Shown piece after piece: positions 8,752 to 16,940 of a DNA stretch of 64,000 nt (the first letter of the stretch is position 1; each line of letters starts with the position of its first letter). The DNA lies in the NCBI GenBank assembly GCA_029167225.1, contig JARFNK010000003.1:332179-396178 (forward strand). Direction: 5' to 3'. The position numbers were made by a program, and so were the translations under genes. Source of the DNA: Sphingobium arseniciresistens. GTDB taxonomy: Bacteria; Pseudomonadota; Alphaproteobacteria; Sphingomonadales; Sphingomonadaceae. The notes under the pieces are model-generated. The model ran no database searches and was not told where the DNA came from. It worked only from the letters and a program-made list of their open reading frames with translations.

Positions 8752-8935
8752 CGGTCTTCCTTCAGTCGTGACAGACGACCGCATGGAGGGCGCGCGGGCA
8801 GGGACGGAGGGGAAACGAAACGCGGTTCCGCACACAACCATCCACCCGCACGCATCCCGTGCGGCAGTGATGTCGTTGCGCGAGGAAAGCCCCCGTTCGG
8901 CCGGCACACCCTGTCCGGACGAAGAACGACCGCGA

Positions 8936-9095
8936 CGGGCAGGTCTCCTGGCTTGCGGGTCTCTGCCGGTCGGGCCGCCTTCTCGGGATCGCTCCCAATG
9001 GCATCTGGTCCGATGGCTCGCCGCTCACAGTTGCAGGGGCAGCCGGGGTCTTGAACCCCGTTCCCTTTCAATCCCCTCACGGGGAACCTGTCGCG
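8936..9095 (-). promoter_or_regulatory. Cobalamin (AdoCbl) riboswitch upstream of DUF1636-cobT operon
   Basis: Read on the minus strand, the region ends with the B12 box AGCCAGGAGACCTGCC (8938-8953) and contains the conserved core CTGCAACTGTGAGCGG with the downstream GCCA...TGCCA pairing segments. It begins only about 25 bases after the cobB stop codon, so it lies inside the cobO-cobB-DUF1636-cobT run. About 185 bases separate the B12 box from the DUF1636 start and would hold the expression platform. Ends are approximate. Confidence 0.93.
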
Positions 9096-9118
9096 GCTCG
9101 GGTGCTAGGGCTTTTGGG

Positions 9119-10465
9119 TCAGGCGATCAAGTGGAAGAAGCTGCCCGTCACATGCCCCGCCCTGTGCCCTGCGGGGCCAAGATCCTTGCCGGCGGCGTCG
9201 CGCAGGTCGGCAAAGGGTTCGCCCTCGCCTTCGCCCGCGACGATGGTGGCATGATGATATTCATGGCCGAACAGCGCCTCGCCAGCGCGGGCAAAGGCCG
9301 CATCCTGCCGCAGGATCGCCCGCCTGTAGCCCAGCGCCAGCCTGCGCTTGGCGAAGCTGGTCTCCACCGGCAGCAGGTCCGCCATCGGATGGGCGATACC
9401 CTGCGCGTCGGTGATCGCGCGGCCCAGCACCATATAGCCGCCGCATTCGCCATGCACCGGCCTCTCCGCCGCAAAAGCGCGCAGCCCCGCCATCAAGCGG
9501 CCGTTGGCGGCGAGCCGGTCGGCATGAAGCTCGGGATAACCGCCCGGCAGCCAGCAGGCGTCGCAGTCTATCGGCGGTGGCTCGTCGGCCAGCGGCGAGA
9601 AAAAGTGGAGCTGCGCCCCGGCACCCTGCCACCACTGGATCAGGTGGGGATAGAAGAAGCTGAAGGCGGCGTCGCGGGCGATGGCGATGCGCTGCCCCGG
9701 CGGGCGCAGGCTGGGCGGCGGCACGGACGCCTCCGCTGTCGTTCCGGCCGCGACGACGATCGCATCGAGATCGCACCCCGCCGCGATCCGATCGCCTATG
9801 GCATCGATGCGCGCATCGACCTGTGCCATCTCGCTCGCCTGCACCAGCCCCAGATGACGGGAGGGCATCGCCATCGCCTCGTCCCGGCCGATCACGCCCA
9901 GCAGCGGCAGGCCGATGCGGGCAAAGCCGTCGCGCACCATCGCTTCGTGGCGCGGGCTTGCCACGCGGTTGGCGATCACCCCCGCGACCGGCGGCGCGCC
10001 GGGATAGGTGGCGCAGCCATGGGCGACCGCCGCCACCGATTGCGCGGCGGCAGTGGCATCGACCACCAGCAGCACCGGCCAGCCGATGGCATTGGCGAGA
10101 TCCGCCGGCGCGCTGCTGCGCCCCTCCGCCCGCGCGCCGTCGTACAGGCCCATCGCGGCCTCGGCGATCACCAGGTCCACGCTGCGCGCGCTTTGCGCCG
10201 CCAGCCCGCGCAGCAGCGCCGGCGCCATCGCAAAGCCATCCAGGTTGATCGACGCGCGGCCAGTCGCCGCCTCGTGAAAGGCGGGGTCGATATAGTCAGG
10301 CCCGCATTTGGCGCCGGCGATCTTCAGCCCCCGGCGCGACAAGGCGCGCTGCAGGCCGATCGTCACCATCGTCTTGCCGACGCCGGATGCGGGCGCGGCG
10401 ACCACCAGCCCCGGCGCGAGCCGCGCGGTATCGGGCGAGGCGAGGCCGCGCTCATCCGCCGCCAT
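9119..10465 (-). CDS. cobB: Cobyrinate a,c-diamide synthase
   Basis: 448 residues from ATG 10465, which shares one base with the cobO stop (TGATG). An N-terminal ATP-binding half carries APASGVGKT (about residues 25-33) and KCGPDYIDPAFHEAATGR. The C-terminal class-I glutamine amidotransferase half has VHGECGGYM with the nucleophile Cys (around residue 325) and the distal HEYHHAT/His. The enzyme amidates the a and c side chains of cobyrinate or hydrogenobyrinate. Earlier corrin-ring genes and cobQ are not in this window. Confidence 0.95.
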   Translation of the reverse strand: MAADERGLASPDTARLAPGLVVAAPASGVGKTMVTIGLQRALSRRGLKIAGAKCGPDYIDPAFHEAATGRASINLDGFAMAPALLRGLAAQSARSVDLVIAEAAMGLYDGARAEGRSSAPADLANAIGWPVLLVVDATAAAQSVAAVAHGCATYPGAPPVAGVIANRVASPRHEAMVRDGFARIGLPLLGVIGRDEAMAMPSRHLGLVQASEMAQVDARIDAIGDRIAAGCDLDAIVVAAGTTAEASVPPPSLRPPGQRIAIARDAAFSFFYPHLIQWWQGAGAQLHFFSPLADEPPPIDCDACWLPGGYPELHADRLAANGRLMAGLRAFAAERPVHGECGGYMVLGRAITDAQGIAHPMADLLPVETSFAKRRLALGYRRAILRQDAAFARAGEALFGHEYHHATIVAGEGEGEPFADLRDAAGKDLGPAGHRAGHVTGSFFHLIA

Positions 10466-11100
10466 CAATATTCGATGCCCTTCTGCGCCTTCACGCCAGA
10501 CCGGAAGGGATGCTTCACCTGCATCATCTCCGTCACCAGATCGGCCGCGTCGATCAGCGCGTCCGGGGCGTTGCGGCCGGTGACGATCACATGCTTCATC
10601 GGGTCGCGATCGGCGAGCCCCGCCAGCACCTCGTCCAGCGGCAGATAATCGTAGCGCAGGATGATGTTGAGCTCGTCCGCCACCACCATCGCGATGTCGG
10701 GATCGGCGATCATGCGGCGCAGCTCGTCCCACCCGGCCCGCGCGCAGGCGATGTCGCGGGCGCGATCCTGCGTGTTCCAGGTAAAGCCCTCGCCCATCAC
10801 CTTATAATCGACCAGCTCCGGGAAGCGGTCGTACACGGCCTTTTCCCCCGTCGTCCAGCCGCCCTTCACGAACTGCACCACGCCCACCTTCATGCCATGG
10901 CCGATGGCGCGGCACACCATGCCGAAGGCGGCGGTGGACTTGCCCTTGCCCTTGCCGGTGTGGACGATCAGCAGGCCCTTTTCCTGGGTCTTGTCCGCCA
11001 TCAGCTTTTCGCGCGCGGCCTGATGCTTACGCGCCTTCTCATTGTGGCGGGCGTTGATGTCGTCTTCGGTCTTCTCGGGCATCTGCGTCGTCTCTGTCAT
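10465..11100 (-). CDS. cobO: Corrinoid adenosyltransferase (CobO/BtuR type)
   Basis: 211 residues. It carries the P-loop HTGKGKGKSTAAFG around residue 45-58, then VQFVKGGW and the C-terminal TGRNAP and EMMQVKHPF segments typical of CobO/CobA/BtuR. It transfers the adenosyl group of ATP to cob(I)yrinate diamide or salvaged corrinoids. ATG 11100 has a GGAAGGA ribosome site 8 bases upstream; the longer open frame crosses the riboswitch and is not coding. It is the first gene after the upstream cobalamin riboswitch. Confidence 0.96.
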   Translation of the reverse strand: MTETTQMPEKTEDDINARHNEKARKHQAAREKLMADKTQEKGLLIVHTGKGKGKSTAAFGMVCRAIGHGMKVGVVQFVKGGWTTGEKAVYDRFPELVDYKVMGEGFTWNTQDRARDIACARAGWDELRRMIADPDIAMVVADELNIILRYDYLPLDEVLAGLADRDPMKHVIVTGRNAPDALIDAADLVTEMMQVKHPFRSGVKAQKGIEY

Positions 11101-11232
11101 CGGCCGTTCCTTCCTTGCGCAAAGCAGCGGCGCCCCCGGCATCGCTGCCGGTGGCATCGCGGTTTTTCCTCGTCGCTCGAACGGAAGACCGTGCCATGGC
11201 CACTCCCTGGACCGGGGCAAGAGCGACCCGCG

Positions 11233-11412
11233 CCGGCAGGTCTCCTGGCTCGCGGGTCGTCGCCGGCCGGGCCGCCTTCTCGGGATCGCTCCCAATGGCA
11301 TCTGGCCCAATGGCTCGCCGCTTACAGTTGCAGGGACAGCTGCGGATGAGCGCCCCGACGGGCACCTGCCGCATTCCCTCTTTCGGTCCACAAGGGACAC
11401 CGGCACGGTCGA
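11233..11412 (-). promoter_or_regulatory. Cobalamin (AdoCbl) riboswitch upstream of cobO-cobB
   Basis: On the minus strand the B12 box AGCCAGGAGACCTGCC lies at 11235-11250, preceded by CTGCAACTGTAAGCGGCGAG and the pairing segments around GCCATTGGGCCAGATGCC. It is closely similar to the switch at 8936-9095, including a nearly identical core. It lies about 135 bases upstream of the cobO start. Ends are approximate. Confidence 0.93.
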
Positions 11413-11572
11413 AAGGCCACAGGCCCTTCGGGGATGCTTGTAGAGGAGGGATGCGCGGAAGGCCAGCGGGGGAGTGGGGAGGGAGGGAGTTAACGATCAG
11501 GCAGCGTTGGCGGTTTCTCGGCAGTTTCAGTCGTTCAATCCCAATGTCGATGATCCCGTAAGCTGCCTTGCA

Positions 11573-12781
11573 CTACACAACAAGGCGGGCTTCCGGAAAG
11601 TACATCGAAACAGGGGTATCTACCTCGACACCCGCCTCCAAGGCACGCCGCGCCTGACTCGCGATCTCAGATTTATAAAGATCAACATTTGGTAGCAGCG
11701 TGTAAATATTTCGGTTGTCGATAGTGATCGTGCGCATCTGATTGATGTCGAAGGGTATCGGGTCACCATGGCGGACAATCTGAACAATTGGAAGTCGAAC
11801 AGCGTGTCTCAAGGCGAGTTCGTAAAACACATTTGCGTTTGAGAACGACAGATCAGCGACTACTAACCTTGATCGAAAAAGGTATTCCATGATCTGTCGT
11901 GTTATTAGTCCGGGTCTATCTATCTGATCAGCGCGTACTACCTTTAGACCTACTGTTTGAATAGCTGGCTCTACAATATTTTCGAGAAACAGGTCGGAGT
12001 GCTTCCGTGCATCCGACTCCTGCTCCCCAATGGCTGTGATGTAAAAGCAGGTAGTCTCAAAATCCGCTTGCTCCTGGGTTATGAGCGTTGTGCCACCTAT
12101 CACGACGGGGGGGACAGTAGCAGCAGCCGAAAGCGGAGCGGTGCCTGGTAAGGTATCCAATAAATGCTCGATCGTCACAACGCGATCAGCGCCTGACAGA
12201 TTCTGAAGCAGCCCCACAGCCTTAAGATTTACGATGAAGGTATCGACGCCCTCCTCAAGATGATCCTTCTCGGTGCCCGCCTCTTTCATTGAGTCGATCA
12301 AGGTAGCTCGAGGCGGTAGCTTCGCGTTTGTGAATTTCTCATACAAAGAGTTGAAAGGGCCGATATCGGTTATGGCTAGCTTTGCTTTGAGTCTCGCAGC
12401 TTCGCGAGGGCTGACGTTATCGTCGCAGACTTTTTTTCCATCTGGCGTCAATTCCAGTTGTTCGCTGGTATAACTTCCTTTGATCAGCCCATACTTATTC
12501 GCGTTCGTAATCAGCATCCGGCTTGTGCTGCTATCCGGCGTTCTCTGTAGATGGTCGAATAGCGTTAGCCGTCGCACAGGAGTCCCGCTGCCGAGATTGT
12601 AAATGTCCTTCGCGAAGGTGAGAGCTTCCTCGAATGGCCCCGCGGGAAACGGCCTATTAGTCCTCGTTCGTCGAGCCTTGGGTTCTGTCGCCGCCGCGAC
12701 GGAAGGCGTAGGTTCAGCAGCTATGGCTTTGGATTTGGCGCGCGCTTTCCGCACTGGCTTCGCTTCATTTTCTTCTGCCAT
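11573..12781 (-). CDS. Uncharacterised protein with C-terminal TIR/deoxyribosyltransferase-like domain
   Basis: 402 residues from ATG 12781, which follows an AGGGGA ribosome site; a TTG at 12799 is also open but less likely. Layout: a basic Lys/Ala/Pro-rich tail (1-45), a helical region that reads like one or two winged-helix units (about 50-210), a proline-rich linker (210-235), then an alpha/beta domain (about 244-385). That domain has FYITAIGEQ, RKHSD, VVRADQIDRPG, ADLSFSNANVFYELALRHA and PFDINQMRTI. The pattern is that of TIR-like or nucleoside 2-deoxyribosyltransferase-like domains in which the Glu of the NVFYE motif (Glu321) is the candidate catalytic residue. Base composition is clearly more AT-rich than its neighbours and it stands alone, suggesting horizontal acquisition. 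Function is unknown; an NAD- or nucleotide-cleaving defence effector is a hypothesis. Confidence 0.75.
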   Translation of the reverse strand: MAEENEAKPVRKARAKSKAIAAEPTPSVAAATEPKARRTRTNRPFPAGPFEEALTFAKDIYNLGSGTPVRRLTLFDHLQRTPDSSTSRMLITNANKYGLIKGSYTSEQLELTPDGKKVCDDNVSPREAARLKAKLAITDIGPFNSLYEKFTNAKLPPRATLIDSMKEAGTEKDHLEEGVDTFIVNLKAVGLLQNLSGADRVVTIEHLLDTLPGTAPLSAAATVPPVVIGGTTLITQEQADFETTCFYITAIGEQESDARKHSDLFLENIVEPAIQTVGLKVVRADQIDRPGLITRQIMEYLFRSRLVVADLSFSNANVFYELALRHAVRLPIVQIVRHGDPIPFDINQMRTITIDNRNIYTLLPNVDLYKSEIASQARRALEAGVEVDTPVSMYFPEARLVV

Positions 12782-12933
12782 GCTATCCCCTGATCCCAAT
12801 GACGCGAGCTAATCGCAATCGCGGCTCCTTCACAAAGGACCAAATAGTTAAGTCAGGAAAAGTTGCTGTCCGCTTTCCGCAGACTGCCGCCCGAAAACTG
12901 CCTGTCCGGAATCGGCCCACCAACCGCCCCACA

Positions 12934-13119
12934 CTACCCCTGAGCCAGCGCTTCCGTCACCTCGTCGAGGCTGCCCTTCACGACAACGTAATTGCCCTTC
13001 TCGAAATTGATGGCGCAGGCGGTGCTGCCGCCCCTAAACCGCCGGACGGTGTTCACACGGTCCGCGTTGATGGCGACGGGTTCGCCTTCGGGAGTTTCGA
13101 ATTGCACATATCCGTTCAT
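12934..13119 (-). CDS. Small protein of unknown function (61 aa)
   Basis: Start ATG 13119 follows a GAGGG ribosome site. The product MNGYVQFETPEGEP... has alternating beta-strand character and ends in a short helix. Its layout loosely recalls FlbD-like small proteins (strand, NAD/INAD turn, hydrophobic strand, eV-x-E-A helix), but no flagellar genes are near. No function is assigned. Confidence 0.6.
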   Translation of the reverse strand: MNGYVQFETPEGEPVAINADRVNTVRRFRGGSTACAINFEKGNYVVVKGSLDEVTEALAQG

Positions 13120-13404
13120 GCATGCCCTCGCTGTGAAAAGGCCATGCTAGCCCGGTACGGACGATTTTCCAGCGCTTTACCGCATCCATTGTCGGGAAAA
13201 CGCACATTGCTTCACGGATGGCCTGCCTCTCGCCATGCCCTGCGCGGCCGATGGCGATAAGCAGGGAGCAACGACGCGCGTTTTCATATGACCGGAGGCT
13301 GGCGCCGGTCGCAACGACATCCCGGCATGGACGCGTGTTTCATCCCCGCGCCTTTCCATCCCATGCACCGCAGGACCGCCGGTTCACTGGAATATGTGCC
13401 TTGC

Positions 13405-14406
13405 CTATGCCGCGTTCTGGGTCAGTTCGCCGGCGGCCATGGCGGGGGGGAGCCAGGGGTTGGTCGTGTGCCAGCTGTGCACCCACTGGTCGGGCCAGTG
13501 GCCCCACATGTTGAGCTGCCCCAGCGCATCGTAGAGGCCCAGATACTGGTAATAGCTGGCGCCCGGCGCATCCTGTGCGATCGGGCAGCCCAGCGTCACG
13601 ACATGCAGCCCGTCCGTCCGGCCATCGGGCAGCGAATAGAGCGCGTTGCCGATCTGCAGCGCACCCTTGCTGTGGCCGACCAGGATCTTGAACTGACCGG
13701 GCAGCTCCTGCATCAGCGCGTGCAGCACATCCGACGATCCCGATCCCCGGCGATAGACGGGCGCGCCGTGCAGCGTCTTGGCATCGGGTACGGATGCGGA
13801 GAGCTTCCGCCCGATCTTCGCCGTGTCGGGGGCGACATTGGCCAGCGTGTTCTGGGTGATGCTCTTGGCCTGCAGATAGTCGAACAGGCCGAAGCCGAAC
13901 CAGCCGCCCAGCCCCTGCAGCACCATGTCCGCCACGCCATAGCCCGGCACGATCGCCAACACCGGCTGCTTGAGCGCGGTCGAGACATTCCATGCCAGCG
14001 CCGCGCTGCCCAGCGCGGAACTGCCCACGCCGGTGATGGTCGCGACGGTGACGGCGCGGGTCTCGGGATAGGGGGAATCGAGATAGGCCTGCACGTCCTT
14101 GTAGCGATGGACATAGGGCGCGGTGGTCGCATCGATCAGCAGCAGCGATCCTTCCGGGTCGCTGATCGCGTTGAAATCGATGATGCGCGAGGGCAGCTTT
14201 GCCCCGCCCTTCGCCTTCAGTTCCTCATCCAGCGCGCCCAGCTCCGCGCGCAGTCCCGGCACGTCGTAGAAGATCGCGTCGACTGCTGTGTTGAACAGGC
14301 GACAGGCCTTCACCGCAGGCTCCACCAGTTCTTTCGGCAGGTTGAAGATGGTGAGCGAGGGGGACGGGTCGTCGTCCTTTGGAGGGTTGTTGTCGCCCAG
14401 AGCCAT
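13405..14406 (-). CDS. Alpha/beta-hydrolase-like protein of unknown substrate
   Basis: 333 residues from ATG 14406, which has a GGGGAG ribosome site. The segment ILVGHSKGALQIGNAL around residue 240 is a nucleophile elbow (G-H-S-K-G) and is followed by a hydrophobic strand (VVTLGCPIA) and a C-terminal histidine-rich stretch (VHSWHTTNPW) that could supply the catalytic His. A glycine/alanine-rich hydrophobic segment (about 115-160) may bind lipid or membrane. No signal peptide is evident. A lipase or esterase activity is plausible but not shown, and neighbours give no pathway clue. Confidence 0.7.
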   Translation of the reverse strand: MALGDNNPPKDDDPSPSLTIFNLPKELVEPAVKACRLFNTAVDAIFYDVPGLRAELGALDEELKAKGGAKLPSRIIDFNAISDPEGSLLLIDATTAPYVHRYKDVQAYLDSPYPETRAVTVATITGVGSSALGSAALAWNVSTALKQPVLAIVPGYGVADMVLQGLGGWFGFGLFDYLQAKSITQNTLANVAPDTAKIGRKLSASVPDAKTLHGAPVYRRGSGSSDVLHALMQELPGQFKILVGHSKGALQIGNALYSLPDGRTDGLHVVTLGCPIAQDAPGASYYQYLGLYDALGQLNMWGHWPDQWVHSWHTTNPWLPPAMAAGELTQNAA

Positions 14407-14533
14407 TGTGCATCTCCCCAAACCGTTGCCGGGAAATACCATGATTCTCGCTGCGCTGCAGCAACGGTTTACGCCGATTCCGTGTGATCGGCTGCTGGAG
14501 GATGTGCAGGCGGGAGGATGTGTGGCGGCGGTG

Positions 14534-15604
14534 TCAGTGGCCGCCGGATGCCTGTTCCGGTTCGGTGCGGCCGAAGACATCCCATGTCGCGAGGAAGAGC
14601 GCCGCGATCACCGGGCCGATGACGAGCCCGTTGAAACCCATGACCTCCAACCCGCCCAGGGTCGAGACCAGCACGACATAGTCAGGGATGCGGGCGTCGC
14701 GCCCGACCAATATGGGGCGCAGCAGATTGTCGACCATGCCGATGACGAACAGCCCGCACAGGACCAGCACGACGCCTTGCCAGATCGCGCCGGTCGCCAG
14801 CAGATAGATGGCGACCGGCACCCACACGATGCCCGTGCCGACCGCCGGCAACAGCGAGAACAGCGCCATCGCCACGCCCCACAGCAGCGCGCCGCGAATG
14901 TCCAGCGCCCAGAATATGGTGCCGCCGATCGCGCCCTGCACGATGGCGACCACCAGGCTGCCCTTGATCGTCGCGCGGATGACGGTGGTGAAGCGGAAGA
15001 GCAGCGCGGATCGCAGGTCCGGCCGCAGCGGGATGGCGCGCTCCACCCGGCTGGCCAGCGCCCTGCCGTCGCGCAGCAGGAAGAAGGTGACGTAGAGCAT
15101 CACGCCCAGCGCGACGAGGAAGCCGAAGGCGCTCTGCCCCACGCTCAGCGCCTGCGCCGTCAGGGTGCGGAAGCTCGACGCGATGCCCGCGCCCAGCCGC
15201 ACCCGGACCGCCTCCAGATCGGTCAGGCCCGATCGCTCCAGCAGGCTGCCCAGCCATGAGGGCAGATGGCGCTGGACGGCCACGAACATGGCGTTGAGGT
15301 CGATCGTCCCGTCCTGAAGATGGGTGTAGAGCGCGGCGGCTTCCTGCAGCAGGAAGGCCATGAGCAGCAGCGCCGGCACCACGGCGAGCGCGACGATGAC
15401 GAGCAGGGTCAGCGACGCGGCCAGGTTGCGCCGTCCTGGCATCTTTTTCAGCAGGCGGTCGTAGAGCGGCATGAACAGGATCGCGGCGATCACCGCCCAG
15501 AGCGTGGCGCCGAACAGCGGCTGGACGATCCAGGCGAAGGCGAGCGAGACGATGACGATCAGCGCCAGAAAGCCGGCATCTTCACTGCGATGCACTGTAC
15601 TCAT
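14534..15604 (-). CDS. AI-2E family transporter (PerM/YdiK-like permease)
   Basis: 356 residues with about seven to eight membrane helices: two at the N-terminus, one near residue 60-80, a central cytoplasmic region (95-150), then the block from 155 to 345. The family signature region LLPAVGTGIVWVPVAIYLL and the following VDNLLRPILVGRDARIPDYVVLVSTLGG are plainly AI-2E exporter/PF01594. Some family members act as Na+/H+ antiporters or export autoinducer-2; no substrate is implied here. Confidence 0.92.
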   Translation of the reverse strand: MSTVHRSEDAGFLALIVIVSLAFAWIVQPLFGATLWAVIAAILFMPLYDRLLKKMPGRRNLAASLTLLVIVALAVVPALLLMAFLLQEAAALYTHLQDGTIDLNAMFVAVQRHLPSWLGSLLERSGLTDLEAVRVRLGAGIASSFRTLTAQALSVGQSAFGFLVALGVMLYVTFFLLRDGRALASRVERAIPLRPDLRSALLFRFTTVIRATIKGSLVVAIVQGAIGGTIFWALDIRGALLWGVAMALFSLLPAVGTGIVWVPVAIYLLATGAIWQGVVLVLCGLFVIGMVDNLLRPILVGRDARIPDYVVLVSTLGGLEVMGFNGLVIGPVIAALFLATWDVFGRTEPEQASGGH

Positions 15605-15791
15605 CCTCCCACCGTCGGCCCGCCATGTCCCGGAGCTTGTCGACGGACGGAATTGCCTGCGCAGGGCGCGCGAACATCATGTCTGTCGGTTTGACCGGAA
15701 CGGGATATGGTCGCTCCTTAGAGCGATCCAGGGGCGAGTGAAACCTGCGACGACATGCCTATCGCCCCAAGGTGCATCATCCGCCGGCGGA

Positions 15792-16040
15792 TCAGGTCGC
15801 CTTCTGTGTCGCGATCAGGGCGGCGACCTCGTCCAGTGCCTGCAGGCGCTGCTTCTTCAGCTCTTCCAGCCGCTCGTCCGATGTCGGGGCGAGTCCACTT
15901 TCGATCCGGGCAATGTCCTGCGTCAGCGCATGATAGTGATCGGCAAGCGCGCGATAGGCCTCGCTTTCCAGCTTGAGGCTGTGGAGGATGTCGCGATCCG
16001 CCGGAAATTCGGCGTGCAGGTCGTGGCCGGTCTCACTCAT
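15792..16040 (-). CDS. DUF465 (YdcH-like) small helical protein
   Basis: 82 residues. Of two in-frame ATGs, 16040 is chosen because GGAG lies six bases upstream, whereas it would directly abut ATG 16046. The protein is almost wholly helical and charged, with the DUF465 pattern H-x-L-x2-E-x-H/Y-x-L-x3-Y/H (LESEAYRALADHYHALTQDI) and a conserved ELKKQRLQALDEV tail. The family is widespread in proteobacteria with no firm function. Confidence 0.82.
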   Translation of the reverse strand: MSETGHDLHAEFPADRDILHSLKLESEAYRALADHYHALTQDIARIESGLAPTSDERLEELKKQRLQALDEVAALIATQKAT

Positions 16041-16181
16041 CTTCATCTCCTGTAGTTTAAAACCAAGAGTGCAGCGCGGCAGGGAGAAATGTCTCTAGGG
16101 GATTGTCCGCGCATGGCGGTCAGATGGGGCGATGCGGCGCACTGGAAAAGGGCAAGCTGCGGAAAAACACGCACGTCGGGG

Positions 16182-16697
16182 TCAGGGTTGCAGGTCTGCG
16201 CGGAAGTTGATGTTCGCCAGCCCCTCGGGATCGGCGACCTTGCGTGCCTGCGCCGCCGCGATCCATGACCAGATCGACAGGTTGCCGTCCGCGATCCAGC
16301 GGTCCAGTCGCGGCGCGAGTGCCGCGGGCCAATAACCGATCAGATGCTGCTCGGCGAAGACGGCGGGGCCGTCCCCTGCAAGGCGCGTCAGCAGGTCTCC
16401 GGGCAGGGGCAGCACGTCGACGGGCACGGTGATGACCCCGTCGAAACCCTGCGCGGCGCCATGGTGTAGGGCCGCGTTCAGGCCGCCGATCGGACCGAGG
16501 CCTACGCCCGGCCGGTCCTCGATCCGTTCCAGCCCCGGCCAATCGCGCCCGCAGATGACGATATGGTCGACCTGCGGCTGCAGCGCGGCGACGACATGGT
16601 CGAGCATCGGCTTGCCGCCGATCATCGCCAGCGCCTTGTCGCTGCCGAAGCGGCGCGACTGCCCGCCCGCGATGATGGCGCCCAGATATCGTGCCAT
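16182..16697 (-). CDS. mobA: Molybdenum cofactor guanylyltransferase
   Basis: 171 residues with the nucleotidyltransferase signature AGGQSRRFGSDKAL (residues 10-23), then GGLNAAL (about 71-77) and a central VPVDVLPLP in place of the more usual PCDxP. It transfers GMP from GTP to molybdopterin to form MGD for DMSO-reductase family enzymes. No molybdoenzyme or other moa/moe gene is near. The protein is slightly short for MobA but the active-site blocks are all there. Confidence 0.9.
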   Translation of the reverse strand: MARYLGAIIAGGQSRRFGSDKALAMIGGKPMLDHVVAALQPQVDHIVICGRDWPGLERIEDRPGVGLGPIGGLNAALHHGAAQGFDGVITVPVDVLPLPGDLLTRLAGDGPAVFAEQHLIGYWPAALAPRLDRWIADGNLSIWSWIAAAQARKVADPEGLANINFRADLQP

Positions 16698-16940
16698 CGA
16701 ATCAGATCCCCCGTATCACATGATGTCTGCCGCATGATCCCTGCCTCATGCTGCTTGCCCCATGATGCACCGGCCATCCCCTGTCGGCATGGGCGCCGGC
16801 CTAGGCGTAGCACTCTGCCCGGCGCGCGCAAATATCCGCTTTCCTCCCATCGTCTTCGTCCCGTTCTCTTTCATGATCGTTTCTCAATGTTGCCGGTAGC
16901 GCATTGGCTTTCCCCCGTCCGCATCCTACATGCGAAGGCC

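Noticed and set aside
8394-9080. Minus-strand open frame crossing the cobalamin riboswitch
   Set aside because: It overlaps the B12 box and the true DUF1636 frame; its sequence is low-complexity and has no ribosome site.
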